A stretch of 64,000 bases of DNA from Candidatus Poseidoniales archaeon. GTDB taxonomy: Archaea > Thermoplasmatota > Poseidoniia > Poseidoniales > Thalassarchaeaceae. Location of the stretch: assembly GCA_028283505.1 (NCBI GenBank), contig JAPOFX010000002.1, positions 36,855 to 100,854 on the forward strand, written 5' to 3'. Of the stretch, positions 9,199-20,129 are shown in pieces. Position 1 is the stretch's first letter, and every line of letters starts with the position of its first letter. The position numbers and the translations under genes are program-made. Below the pieces are notes generated by a model. The model searched no databases. It was given only the letters and a program-made list of their open reading frames with translations, and was not told where the DNA came from.

Positions 9199-12100
9199 TC
9201 GGACGTCTTGAACGGGGCCTAGTAAGCATTACGATGGCGAAGATGATTAATCCACCCAACAAATACCCAATCCAGCTAGAGTCCGATTCTACTGCAGGCG
9301 ATGAAACGACGAGATTCACACTACCTCCCTGATTTGGCTGGAAAGGCATCACTGTTCCTTCAACAGACGACTCATTTATCTCAAGGTTAAGGTAATAATT
9401 ACCAGGATCAATACCGCCCAGATCCATAGAAATATCAAAGTTGACCACAGAATTTGCCGGTACATCACCGATTTCTATATCTGAAAGAACCTCATTGTTA
9501 CAAGCAAGATCAGAACACAGAGTTGCATTAAGCTGAACGCCTATTGCATCAACAAGTCCCTCATTCTTGACCGTAACGACCCAAGAGTTGACTCTCTCTG
9601 ACACTGCGTTTTCGCCGCCTGCAAGTAGCTGCTGGGTAACTATAGACACTATCGGATTTGATACTCTTACCAGTATTTCCACGTCTGGGTATGTGTTTCC
9701 TTCCTTGTCCATTACTGATACATAAATTGTGTATTCACCGGTGGCTTCCTCCGGAGCAGAAACCGTCACTGAGTGGGTAGTAGCTGTAAACGGGGGGACA
9801 GTATGTGAAGTCGAACCTGTCCTTTCCCATCCGTCGGGGAGCTCGGAGTCATCGAACACGAACTCGAATCTATCGTCCCCATTGCCATCATTTCGTATCT
9901 CCATTGGAATCTGAATTTCCTCACCCGGAGACACCCCATAGACGGGTTCTAGCGAGGTGACCGAGAAGCCATGAATCTGAGGTATTCTAACTCTGACTGA
10001 GGTTTCTTCGAAATACCCGTCGGATGTGTAGAAGCTGATTTTCACATTGTGTCCTCCTGTTAGGGAATGTGCTACAGTCTGGTTGGGTGGAGTAACTCTG
10101 ACATTGAGGTCCTCTAAACTCATTTCCCCGTCCAATCCCATATCGAAGGTCATAGACGAATTCCATTCTCCTGACCCATTGTGGAACTCGACAAGCCAAT
10201 CTGAACCATCTGTTCCAGGAACAGTGGCCTGTGCGGAGAATGTATCCAATGGCTCATGGCCTAGGTAATCTGCTGAGATTACGAACTCTACCGGACTGAA
10301 TGACATTGTGTCATTGTCCAAAAGGGCCAACACATCATCCTCTCCTGCGGAATGTGTGGAGTCTCCACCTGTACCTTGAAGGACGGTTAGTGATATCTCA
10401 CGGAATGGTATCCTGGAGTGGGAGACTGTGATTATCGGAGTTTCCTGTCCTGCTTCAACGCCTACTGCCTGGCCTCCCGAATATGTCATATCAAGGCCTC
10501 TCTGCAAGGATCTAAACTCGCTTGAAACGTCAACCACCCCTCCTGGGAGAAGCAGTCGAGTTGAGCCCTCATCGTCCAATTCTGGAACCCATGAAATTCC
10601 CATGCCCAAATTCATAGTCAATTTGGGATCGTCCACATCCGAGAGTGTTCGTGATACTCCTTCGTAATCGAACCATTGGGTGTCAATCATCGCCCAACCT
10701 CCGGTTACTAGGTTAGAGTCGGTGAAGCCTCCGTCAATTACTTCTGCATCGATTAGTGACATTGAGATCAATCCATGTTCCTCAGAGAATACCCTAACTA
10801 TCCAGTTACCGGGCTCGACTGATGCAGACCAGTTGCCATGCCATGAACCATTCACAATGGTCTTGGTGGGGTGCACTGAATCTCTAACATATTCATCGGT
10901 TGGTAATAACTCTAGTACCAAGGAGTCAGAAATTAGTGAGAATTGTGTCTCATCAATGTAGGATATCTGCCCTCCTACATCCACTAGTTGAGCGGCCATG
11001 CTAGAATCGGAATCAATAGGTTCGTCCAGCAATTCTATGCTCATATTCATGTCATCAAATCCTTCTGCAGAAACACCCACACAGTAATCCATGTTTGCTC
11101 CCAGATATACTGACCAAGAGCCAGAGATGTCTGAGTGTTGGATTTCGTACTCAGATGAATCAAAATCGGGCATCGAGGAGTCCATACATGAGCCATCCAT
11201 AACGGAAATTGAGGCATTAAACAATCCCTCTCCGATGTTGTACTCGGAGTCGTCATTCAGATCCCAGAACACGTTTCCGCCAACCTTTGCCAGTCTTTCT
11301 GACGTAAGGTTGAGTTCGCCGTTATCTCCCGACACCAGTTGTACTAGGGTGTCTGAAAGAACTTGCTTTACACCTGAATCCTCTGAATCTAATGAAAGAG
11401 TCCAGTCACCAGGGAAAATGGAGGCAATCGTGGATCCGTCCGAGTCAGTGGGTTCGAATTCAACGGTGCCCAATCCATCCTCGGAGTGTGCCGTTATGGA
11501 CATCCCCTCCAAGAGATCACCGGATTCCTCAGTCAGATGGATGACCACGAATGCAGACTCCAAGGTTGAGAAAGAGAGGTTCGTTGATGATTGTTCGTAT
11601 GATGGAGAAAGTGTCGCTCTGAGAGACTCAGTAACTCCTTCACTGTTAATCACAGAGTCTATGCTAATTATCCAATCCCCAAGAGGTAGATAATCTATCC
11701 ATTTTCCATCTGAGTCGGTGTTCTGTATCTGTGTCCATCCTGTCTCACTGTTCGTCAGTTTGAACTCCTGATTGGCCAGGATGCCACCGAGCTGATTCGT
11801 CAACGAAATGCTAGTTCTCCACTCTGGCAGGAATGCTGCAATCCTTTCTACGGATCCTCCTTGCAATGGGATATCGAATGGAAGAACCTCAGTCGAGAGC
11901 ATTGTTCCGAACAAATCTCCCTCCGATGCGTCCGATATCGGTACGGAGACTATGTATGACCCCGGCTCTAGTGATACTTCGGCTATCCCCTCACTTGTCC
12001 ATTGGTTCCCATCGAATGTGATATTCATGCCCTCACCGGCTTGTGACGTCGGGATTATTTGGAAGTCATATGATACAGGAGTTCCATTGGAGAAGTTCAA

Positions 12101-15100
12101 ATCGCCTGAATTGTCCATGAACATTTCCAACGAGAGAGTACCATTCGGAGGCGATAAAATCAATTCCACAGAGAAGTTTGAGGAGTCTATGAACTTTGTA
12201 ACCGGTGACACTTCGATTTCGGAATCTAGTATGTCGAATGTCCATTCACCATCGGGTAGAATCATCTGGAACTTTCCTTCACTGTCCACGGATTTCCTCC
12301 ACGTGACGTCGTAATCGTCATTCTGTGCTGAGACAATTAGCTGTTCCCAGCCCTGAAGATCATCTGTGTAAAAGTTGTTAGCTCTCATGATGCTTACTAA
12401 CCCAAATACATTAGTGCCTGGGGTTGCGACCATGACAAGTTCTTCCATATCAGAGGAGACTGTGAATTTGGTACCATTAACAAGGCCTGCCACTGAGCCT
12501 TCCAGTGTTGCGTCCACAACTGCCCCCTCAGGCAATGTAACTGTAAACTGGCCTGATTCGTTCGTCATTGAGGAGGTTGAGAAACCTTCCCAATCGAATT
12601 TGATTGTTGTATCTGCTCCGATTATTTTTCCGTCATCTGGATTGAAAATCGCTGAAGTGTTTTCCTCGTAGTAAACGATTCCCGATATTTCGACGCTGGT
12701 GACGAAATCAAATTGCTTAGACACGTCAGAGGACATTATGAACTCGTCCCAGACCTGTTTTGAATCTGACAAAGCGTGATCTATAATCCACGAGCCGGGA
12801 GATAGCTCAGCATGGTAAACTCCGGTGTCATTTGAAAACCTCGCATCAACAGGGTCTGAACTGTCATCACTTGAGCTTAGCGTAATTACCAAATCTGGAA
12901 CAGAAGACCCTTGGTCAAACATCTCAAACTCGATATCGTAGGTCTGCGGAACAGGGGAAGGAACAATTACGTTGGCGTAGATTTCCGAGTCAAACTGGAA
13001 CTCCTCAGAAACCTCATTGAATCCATCTTCATCAAGGTCGATAACTACCGAGTAGTTATTTTGGTGAATTGGCCCATGTCCGTAGCTTCCCGAATCATCA
13101 GGATACATCCTACATGGTGCAAACATGGAAATCGAGCAATCTTCTATGGCATCTGAGAAATCTGCTCCTTCGCTGAGTAGAGCCGCGTATCCATCGATCA
13201 CAGACCCCGACTCTGAAATCAATAACCCTGAAATTACATTCCCGGGGATATCGATTTTCTGAGCCTGGGCACTTTGTGTGGCGCTGACAGTGAATACTTC
13301 GCCCACATCAACTCGTGACCCATCTGGAAGAATGGCAGTAATGGCGTAATCGCCTGGGATCATGTCCCTGAGGTGGAAAGTTCCTGCCTGTACCATTGGG
13401 CCACTGAAATCACCAGTTCCAGAGAAAATCCCTGTTCCGTTAATTGTCCCATAGCTTTGCAAGCCTTCGCTAGTGTTAACTTCGAAGAGTCCCGATCCAA
13501 CCAAGGATGAGTGGCTAAGCATCTGGGTGAACTCGGTAGATCCGTTTGAAGTGAACCTTCCACTGGCATTTACAATACCGTCTATGAGAATGTCTCCAGA
13601 TTCCAAATAACAATACGATTCGTTTTCAGGCATGCTATCGTTATCTCCACAATCTGAGATCAATACTTCATCACTAGATCCACTAATTATTGACCCAGAG
13701 AGAGTGCCCCGACCATCAAACATTCCTTCTCCCACGAGTGTGTGGTTATGCTTGATTTCCTGAGTGTAATTCCCAGTAAAGTCAGTAACAGTGGAGATCG
13801 AGGTGGTCCTCACTGTGCCCTCGCCAGTAAACAGGACCTCCCCAATTCCATTGAAAGAGAGGTCTTCGCCAGAAACGGTTCCATCTGAAGTGGCTACTGT
13901 ATATGCCGGCATGGAAATCTGATCCCATTCAGGAATCAGCTCCACATGGGAGCCTTCGACTGCGTCACCGTCAAAGTCATCGGTTGAGGACCAAACAAGT
14001 TGCCCTGTTGCTTGTGCTGGTTCCACGGTCAGAGAGACTTCTATTACCTCCTTTCCGTTTGAATGGCCATCAACTGCTGAAATATTCACGACCTGCTCGG
14101 TAAGCCATGTGGATCCCGAAACGTTGCCTAGAATCCCGGAGACAGGATTGATTGCCCGAGAAACTGTGTTGGACTCTGTTAGGATCTCGGTCATACTGTA
14201 CGTGCCTGACATCATGGTTGAGCGTGCCGATTCCAAATTTGGCTCCCCGAAGAATGCCGTTACTCTAATTTTTCCAGCTGGCGCTCTGAATTCGAATTTT
14301 CCATCCTCGTCTGCGTCAGTTGTTCCTATGGGTATCCAATATGTTCTAGTATCCCTGTCGATTACATGACCATTTTCGTCTGGCACTTCCTCGCCACTGA
14401 AAGCATCCCTCTCGATCAAAAGTCTGGCGTTCGGAACCGGGCCAATTCCATCGAGTTCTACATTGCCCCTAAGAGTTGCTCCGCTGTAGTACTTTAGTAT
14501 CTTGACCTGGGTATTTGCCGAGCCTATGGAAGGGTCGACGCAATCATCGTCAATCTTTTCACCTTCTTCATCCAACTCGCATGGCAGATCGTACCAATTT
14601 GCTAAAACCATGTGGTTCATCATGGCCCCTGGAAGAGGAATCCCTGGCTCTAGGTATGAGCCGGGGGTGCCGTACATGTAGAAGTGAGGGGCGGGCTGAG
14701 CTGCGTCTCCCGGGAGTCCAAGTGATGAGGACCCGTACCCAACATACGTCCTCGCTACCATGGTATCGAAGAAAGCATCTTGATGGTTGTAGTCAATATC
14801 AACCATCTGTATCATTTCACTCGCATCTGAGGCCGCGCCAGATTGTTGTCTGACAATGTCATTGAGGTACTCCTGCTCGTACTCTTCGGCGGTTCTAAGG
14901 ATGATGGGGCCATCAACTCCCCTCTGTGTTTGATAAAGCGTGGATATGTAATCGTCCAAATCCAATCCGGAGAGTCCAGTAGGGGCATGGAAGATTCCTG
15001 TTGTCTGACCCCTGTGGTAGTTGTAGTCTGCATAAAATGACCCTCCAAGCGGATAAAGCCTGTTATCTACCGCAAAATACCTGATATCGTTATTCCTCTC

Positions 15101-18100
15101 AGTAGTCACTCCCAATCCTGCTTCATAATCTTGGACATCATAATATACTTCGCTAGTTATTTTGTGATATAGTTCGACCATCTCGTCCATGTCCAGAGCC
15201 TTAGTTAGGAAAGCTCTGGCCATTCCTAACTTAGAATTCTGCCTGTGGAGGCCGGTAGAAATGTCCTCGAAATCGTCAATTAAATCGGTAGTGTATCTGT
15301 AATTCCCTATCATGTAATGAGTGGTCTTTTCTTGGTATTCGCTAACTCTTCCCCTCATTTCATCAAAGGTGGCCTTGGCTTCGGACTCATTCGATGGCTC
15401 ACCATATGGCTCATTATCAAAGTACACCATCCATGACTCCTCAATTGAAGGAATTCCATTCTCGTCTAGAAGATGCCCCCTGAGTAGGTCTACTGCCCCG
15501 TCATTAGCAACGACGGCCATTGACCTGGCCAGAACGAGGTCTGAGTCCCCAGACCCTAGGGTCATGATGGTCTTGAACTCGTTAAATTGTAAATCTGAGA
15601 ATGAGGATCTGATGACTTCTTCGAAATCTTGGGTCATTTCTCCTGAGTTTGACCTAATATCCCCCTGGGTCAATGTGGCTATGAACAAAGCGAGTGTGTC
15701 TTCCTGTCCTTGTGACAGAAGCATTCCCCCGCTGTGAGGAATTCCTGATTGGAAGTTATCAGCAACCGTTGGATGCTGTCCTTGTGCCAGTGCCTGGAAT
15801 CCGTAATCCCACCATGAGACAAAGGCTGGCCTCTGACTGAATCCTTGATCAGAATCCTGCTCAGAAAGCCAACGGTATGCATCATTCCAGTCGGCACCAT
15901 TGAATCCGGGTCCAAACGTCCCCATGTATCGGAGTCCTGATTCCGGATCATATTCTTCGTCGTCGAGTAAAGAGAAGTCCCCGATGGACCATCTCAGGAA
16001 ATCTGGTGCAATTTCGTAGATTGTCTTGTCGACATCCGTAGCGGCTTCCTCTCCTCTAGGAATGGCTGAGTCGATTCCGTAAGTGGCATGCTGGCTAGCC
16101 ACAAGCAGGAATACGATCATTAGCGCTGGTATTCCGGGGTGCCTTCTTGACGCAGTGAATGTGGATCTTCTCCTAGCGGAGGGGTTACCAATGCCAGCCC
16201 TCCGGTACTCTTTCAGGAAATCTGATGGGTTTGCCGCGCCCCAAAGCATGGCTATTCCAATTCCTCCTAATACTGCCATGGCGGGTGTTGCGTTGAATAT
16301 GAATCTACCAGCGCTCCACGCCATGTATGCGGCAACGATTGTCCAAGAGCCGAGGAAGAGGTGGCTCTGTCTGCCCCGTCTCGCACCTCTCCACAACAAA
16401 ACTACAGCACAAGATATAGCGATAATTGCGACTATCGGCCCATATGAGGCAAACAATACCCCTCTACTTGGTGCCTGTGCCTCACCAATAGTTCCGAAGA
16501 TCTTGTTTTTAGAGAAGTAGAATCCACCTGTGAACAGGACATCCCATCCGTTATACCATTCTAGTTCCTGGAGGATGTAAAGGGTCATGAGAATCGCACC
16601 AAATAGTGCAGTGCCGCTCCCCACCACTAACAGCCATGGTTTGTCCCTGAAAGAGCATGTTACCCATCCAAGAGCCATAGTGAATCCGATAATGTAGAAC
16701 ATTGGTTGGAAACCGCTTGGATCGAAAAGCAAGTCGAGACCAGGCCATATGTAAAACGGAAGGGGGACTAAGAATGCGGTAAACAGCATCTGAAGGGCTG
16801 CGGAAGTGATTGGCAGGCTATCTCTCCCCCTAAACAGGTTGAGGATTGCTTGGACTGAGAATGCAAGGAAAAGTATTCCCGGTCCGTAAACGAAACCCTT
16901 CCATCCCAGTGCTGCTGTGGCGAATGATATTCCTGAAAGTGTGGCGCATGACATTACCAGTGAATTCCTATGCCACATTTCTCTGATGCCCGCGAACAAG
17001 TAAAGCGGATTGCGACTGGTTTCTGAGAAAATCCTCTCGTCCTTTATCCCTTCTACAGCTCTGACCCAGAAATAAAAGGCCATTGAGATGAAGAGAAGTG
17101 CGAACGAGTCGTGATCGGCAAGAGCGAAAGTAGAGTGGCCGATGTGGCCGGGCATGAGTGCGATTAACCAGGCGGTAATTACACCGGCGAGATTGCTGTG
17201 TACTCTTCTCGCAATCCCTGCCAGTGGGAGTAAAATGAGGGCCCCGTATATTGCGGGCATTGCTGAGACGCTCCACCAGACCATCTGATCTCCGGATGAG
17301 TCAGTCAGCCAATTGAGGCCGATCCCTCCCAATGCAATTGACCATGAGAATAAGGGAGGACGGGGATTAATTACGCCCATTGGATAAGACCTATCTGAGT
17401 CAAAGATGAAATGGCTTCTCTCGGCAACAACGTAGTCTATTACCCTCTTCATGTACCATGGGTCGGAGCCTCCGGTCATGTCCCATAGTTGGGTGCCGGA
17501 AGCATTCATCGCAGGGAGGACGTTCCATCCTGTCCTGATGGCAAGGGATACGAACAATGCCATGGAGATCATGATTCCGTAGTAATTTCGGTTCCACCAT
17601 GACCTCAGTGCGCTTGGCTCTCTAAGGGGGGCAGTGTCACCAAAGTACCCTCGAATCGATAGAATGTAAGCGGCGACATTGGACCAGAATATGAGGAAGA
17701 ACCATGCGGCTGCAGATGTACTGCTCCCTGACCCCTCAGGAAGGACTTCTATGCCGAGAGGGTTGCCTATTTCCACTAGCCTTGCAGCTGAGTATAGAAT
17801 CCAGTTGATTGCAGTTAGTGCTGCAAGAACCTGCCACCTCTCAGATCTAAAGAACGCCCACATGAAAATCACAACAGTGGTCGCCATGGCCCAAATCGAG
17901 CCAAGATACTCATGTTCTGAGTACTTCACTAGAGCATTTGAGACCACTTGCCCGTCGACCAGTATGGTATCTCCGGAAATTGACAGGAGCCAAAGAAGAG
18001 GTAACATCTGAACTAAAAAGATTACAAAGAGTGTAGCAACAAGTAGTCGGGATGCTTCTTTGGAGAAATCAAAGGAAGGAAGGCTGGAGAACAAACTTCC

Positions 18101-18718
18101 TTCTCCCGGCTTGTCTAAGCTACCTCTCATGCAAATGGCTAAGATAGCCCCCAATGAAATGGAAGAAGCCAGGAAAGCGAATAGAACCGAGGCCGCCGCG
18201 GATCTCGATGCATCGATCAGTTCCGCCTCTGATCCAGACCATGAGCCTGACCCGAAGCCTGTAGATGCGGCTAAGGAAACTGCCAAGTAGAACCCTATTA
18301 CGGAAGTCAGTATTAGGTTAGATTCTTCTCTTCTGTTTGAATTCACCAGAATCATTGTCGCGATGCCAACTGTGGCGAAGGTAAAGGAAACTAACGTCTC
18401 GGTATCTATGATGTTTGGGAAAAGTTCCGGGATTGCGGAAACAAATGCAATGAGCAGGGAAGAAAATGAAATCTTGAACCGTGCAGGCATCCCGAGATCA
18501 GATACAGCAAGGACCCTACCTACACAGGCCGCAAGTGCTGCCGTTAGTGGGAGGGTCAGGATTCGCAGGTACCCGTCATTCTCCATGTTTCCGTTTGCCA
18601 AAGCCTCGGCCCCCAGGAAAAGTGCCACTAAAGCAGCCAAAATGGCTGAAACTGGCACGAGTTCCCTCATAGGATTCCCGTCTGACTTCGCATCATCTCT
18701 ATCGTTCATCGTTTTCAC
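9185..18718 (-). CDS. giant (3177 aa) STT3-type oligosaccharyltransferase with a ~2000-aa extracellular extension (carboxypeptidase-regulatory-like/NEW3-like beta domains) and C-terminal TM
   Basis: Multi-TM N-terminal region, SDPWYMKRVIDYV, ADHDSF, hallmark SWWDYGFQALAQGQHPTVADNFQSG; C-terminal VSPGEEIQIPMEIRNDGNGDDRFEF (NEW3-like) and TM WIGYLLGGLIIFAIVML-RPRSRR. Confidence 0.85.
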   Translation of the reverse strand: MKTMNDRDDAKSDGNPMRELVPVSAILAALVALFLGAEALANGNMENDGYLRILTLPLTAALAACVGRVLAVSDLGMPARFKISFSSLLIAFVSAIPELFPNIIDTETLVSFTFATVGIATMILVNSNRREESNLILTSVIGFYLAVSLAASTGFGSGSWSGSEAELIDASRSAAASVLFAFLASSISLGAILAICMRGSLDKPGEGSLFSSLPSFDFSKEASRLLVATLFVIFLVQMLPLLWLLSISGDTILVDGQVVSNALVKYSEHEYLGSIWAMATTVVIFMWAFFRSERWQVLAALTAINWILYSAARLVEIGNPLGIEVLPEGSGSSTSAAAWFFLIFWSNVAAYILSIRGYFGDTAPLREPSALRSWWNRNYYGIMISMALFVSLAIRTGWNVLPAMNASGTQLWDMTGGSDPWYMKRVIDYVVAERSHFIFDSDRSYPMGVINPRPPLFSWSIALGGIGLNWLTDSSGDQMVWWSVSAMPAIYGALILLPLAGIARRVHSNLAGVITAWLIALMPGHIGHSTFALADHDSFALLFISMAFYFWVRAVEGIKDERIFSETSRNPLYLFAGIREMWHRNSLVMSCATLSGISFATAALGWKGFVYGPGILFLAFSVQAILNLFRGRDSLPITSAALQMLFTAFLVPLPFYIWPGLDLLFDPSGFQPMFYIIGFTMALGWVTCSFRDKPWLLVVGSGTALFGAILMTLYILQELEWYNGWDVLFTGGFYFSKNKIFGTIGEAQAPSRGVLFASYGPIVAIIAISCAVVLLWRGARRGRQSHLFLGSWTIVAAYMAWSAGRFIFNATPAMAVLGGIGIAMLWGAANPSDFLKEYRRAGIGNPSARRRSTFTASRRHPGIPALMIVFLLVASQHATYGIDSAIPRGEEAATDVDKTIYEIAPDFLRWSIGDFSLLDDEEYDPESGLRYMGTFGPGFNGADWNDAYRWLSEQDSDQGFSQRPAFVSWWDYGFQALAQGQHPTVADNFQSGIPHSGGMLLSQGQEDTLALFIATLTQGDIRSNSGEMTQDFEEVIRSSFSDLQFNEFKTIMTLGSGDSDLVLARSMAVVANDGAVDLLRGHLLDENGIPSIEESWMVYFDNEPYGEPSNESEAKATFDEMRGRVSEYQEKTTHYMIGNYRYTTDLIDDFEDISTGLHRQNSKLGMARAFLTKALDMDEMVELYHKITSEVYYDVQDYEAGLGVTTERNNDIRYFAVDNRLYPLGGSFYADYNYHRGQTTGIFHAPTGLSGLDLDDYISTLYQTQRGVDGPIILRTAEEYEQEYLNDIVRQQSGAASDASEMIQMVDIDYNHQDAFFDTMVARTYVGYGSSSLGLPGDAAQPAPHFYMYGTPGSYLEPGIPLPGAMMNHMVLANWYDLPCELDEEGEKIDDDCVDPSIGSANTQVKILKYYSGATLRGNVELDGIGPVPNARLLIERDAFSGEEVPDENGHVIDRDTRTYWIPIGTTDADEDGKFEFRAPAGKIRVTAFFGEPNLESARSTMMSGTYSMTEILTESNTVSRAINPVSGILGNVSGSTWLTEQVVNISAVDGHSNGKEVIEVSLTVEPAQATGQLVWSSTDDFDGDAVEGSHVELIPEWDQISMPAYTVATSDGTVSGEDLSFNGIGEVLFTGEGTVRTTSISTVTDFTGNYTQEIKHNHTLVGEGMFDGRGTLSGSIISGSSDEVLISDCGDNDSMPENESYCYLESGDILIDGIVNASGRFTSNGSTEFTQMLSHSSLVGSGLFEVNTSEGLQSYGTINGTGIFSGTGDFSGPMVQAGTFHLRDMIPGDYAITAILPDGSRVDVGEVFTVSATQSAQAQKIDIPGNVISGLLISESGSVIDGYAALLSEGADFSDAIEDCSISMFAPCRMYPDDSGSYGHGPIHQNNYSVVIDLDEDGFNEVSEEFQFDSEIYANVIVPSPVPQTYDIEFEMFDQGSSVPDLVITLSSSDDSSDPVDARFSNDTGVYHAELSPGSWIIDHALSDSKQVWDEFIMSSDVSKQFDFVTSVEISGIVYYEENTSAIFNPDDGKIIGADTTIKFDWEGFSTSSMTNESGQFTVTLPEGAVVDATLEGSVAGLVNGTKFTVSSDMEELVMVATPGTNVFGLVSIMRANNFYTDDLQGWEQLIVSAQNDDYDVTWRKSVDSEGKFQMILPDGEWTFDILDSEIEVSPVTKFIDSSNFSVELILSPPNGTLSLEMFMDNSGDLNFSNGTPVSYDFQIIPTSQAGEGMNITFDGNQWTSEGIAEVSLEPGSYIVSVPISDASEGDLFGTMLSTEVLPFDIPLQGGSVERIAAFLPEWRTSISLTNQLGGILANQEFKLTNSETGWTQIQNTDSDGKWIDYLPLGDWIISIDSVINSEGVTESLRATLSPSYEQSSTNLSFSTLESAFVVIHLTEESGDLLEGMSITAHSEDGLGTVEFEPTDSDGSTIASIFPGDWTLSLDSEDSGVKQVLSDTLVQLVSGDNGELNLTSERLAKVGGNVFWDLNDDSEYNIGEGLFNASISVMDGSCMDSSMPDFDSSEYEIQHSDISGSWSVYLGANMDYCVGVSAEGFDDMNMSIELLDEPIDSDSSMAAQLVDVGGQISYIDETQFSLISDSLVLELLPTDEYVRDSVHPTKTIVNGSWHGNWSASVEPGNWIVRVFSEEHGLISMSLIDAEVIDGGFTDSNLVTGGWAMIDTQWFDYEGVSRTLSDVDDPKLTMNLGMGISWVPELDDEGSTRLLLPGGVVDVSSEFRSLQRGLDMTYSGGQAVGVEAGQETPIITVSHSRIPFREISLTVLQGTGGDSTHSAGEDDVLALLDNDTMSFSPVEFVISADYLGHEPLDTFSAQATVPGTDGSDWLVEFHNGSGEWNSSMTFDMGLDGEMSLEDLNVRVTPPNQTVAHSLTGGHNVKISFYTSDGYFEETSVRVRIPQIHGFSVTSLEPVYGVSPGEEIQIPMEIRNDGNGDDRFEFVFDDSELPDGWERTGSTSHTVPPFTATTHSVTVSAPEEATGEYTIYVSVMDKEGNTYPDVEILVRVSNPIVSIVTQQLLAGGENAVSERVNSWVVTVKNEGLVDAIGVQLNATLCSDLACNNEVLSDIEIGDVPANSVVNFDISMDLGGIDPGNYYLNLEINESSVEGTVMPFQPNQGGSVNLVVSSPAVESDSSWIGYLLGGLIIFAIVMLTRPRSRRPNAPF

Positions 18719-18809
18719 CGTCTGCTTAGCCTGAAGGCTAGCGTCGTCGCGATTTTACATTCTGTTATAATCGTTCTCAGAGAGTAGATCTCGTCATACT
18801 ACCAAAAAG

Positions 18810-20087
18810 TTACTCTTTGGGAGGCAGTGCCCTGTACCCGATATCGTTTCTGAAGTGTGAACCTTCCAGTGAAATCGAGTCGATAATTTGGTATGCAACA
18901 TCGATGGCTTGAGATAAACTTGGTGCTATCCCAGTCGCAGATAAAACCCTGCCGCCGGAGGATACCATCTTTCCACCTTGGATGATTGCCCCTGCGACGT
19001 GAACATAGCCTCTGGACAACCCCTCATCAATCGTTACGTCGGCCCCTGTGATTTCCTTCCCAGTCTTGGAAAAATCTGGGTATCCCTCGGACGCGAGAAC
19101 CACTGTTGCGGATGAAAGGGTGGAGAAGGCCGGATCTAGGCTGGAGATATTTCCTTCTGCGGTCGCTAAGAGTATTTCCCCGAGGTCACTTTCAATCAGT
19201 GGAATGGTCACTTGTGTCTCAGGGTCTCCGAACCTAACATTGAATTCTACCACACTAGGTCTGCCGTCAGAGTCTATCATTAATCCGACATAGAGAACCC
19301 CCCTGTACGGAACTGATTGATTTCTAAGGTGGTGGTGCATCGGCTCGACTATCTCCTTCAAAACCCTGCTGTGAACAGACGGGGTTACAACTGGTGCTGG
19401 GGCATAAGCCCCCATTCCTCCGGTGTTGGGGCCCCTATCCCCGTTCCATGCCCTCTTGTGGTCTTGACTCGGAGGCAAACAAACATAACCCGATTCATCC
19501 ATGATCACAAGCAATGATGCCTCCTCTCCATCGAGAAACTCCTCGACAATCACAAATCCATCCTTTTCGATTGAATCATAAATAAATCTCTCAGCTTCGT
19601 CTATTTCTGATGTCACCACAACCCCCTTGCCTGCAGCCAAGACATCTCTCTTCACGACCCATGGAGGAGGGTTTTGAACAAGAAATTCCTCAATGTCAGA
19701 ATCGTGATCAAGTCTTGTTACTGCTGCTGTGGGGATACGAAGTTGTTTCATCAGATTTTTTGCATGCATTTTTGACCCTTCCAACATCGCACCTTCAGAA
19801 TGAGGCCCGAAACATGGTATTGATATGTCTCTGAGCCTGTCAGCTATCCCTTCAACTAAAGGCCCCTCTGGACCGATAACCACCAGGTCGGCACCGATTT
19901 CACTCGCCAAACCGACTAGCCCATCGATATCGGAGGATTTCACCGGATGGTTAGTCCCAACCATCGCGGTACCGGCGTTTCCAGGAGCAATATGGATCGA
20001 CGCTACGGAATTACTACGATCTAGTCCGATGGAAATAGCATGCTCCCTTCCGCCCGAGCCAACTATCAACACTGTCATTCCCTCCAT
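18810..20087 (-). CDS. purD: phosphoribosylamine--glycine ligase
   Basis: VLIVGSGGREHAISIGL..., VIGPEGPLVEGIADRL, NGDRGPNTGGMGAYAPAPV, FNVRFGDPETQV. Confidence 0.96.
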   Translation of the reverse strand: MEGMTVLIVGSGGREHAISIGLDRSNSVASIHIAPGNAGTAMVGTNHPVKSSDIDGLVGLASEIGADLVVIGPEGPLVEGIADRLRDISIPCFGPHSEGAMLEGSKMHAKNLMKQLRIPTAAVTRLDHDSDIEEFLVQNPPPWVVKRDVLAAGKGVVVTSEIDEAERFIYDSIEKDGFVIVEEFLDGEEASLLVIMDESGYVCLPPSQDHKRAWNGDRGPNTGGMGAYAPAPVVTPSVHSRVLKEIVEPMHHHLRNQSVPYRGVLYVGLMIDSDGRPSVVEFNVRFGDPETQVTIPLIESDLGEILLATAEGNISSLDPAFSTLSSATVVLASEGYPDFSKTGKEITGADVTIDEGLSRGYVHVAGAIIQGGKMVSSGGRVLSATGIAPSLSQAIDVAYQIIDSISLEGSHFRNDIGYRALPPKE

Positions 20088-20129
20088 GAGACTCCGTAAG
20101 GCAATCCAGAAATAACTCTACTGATTCTA

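Noticed and set aside
11091-11693. 200-aa + strand ORF in the STT3 fusion region
   Set aside because: Ser/Pro-rich shadow ORF opposite the coding strand.
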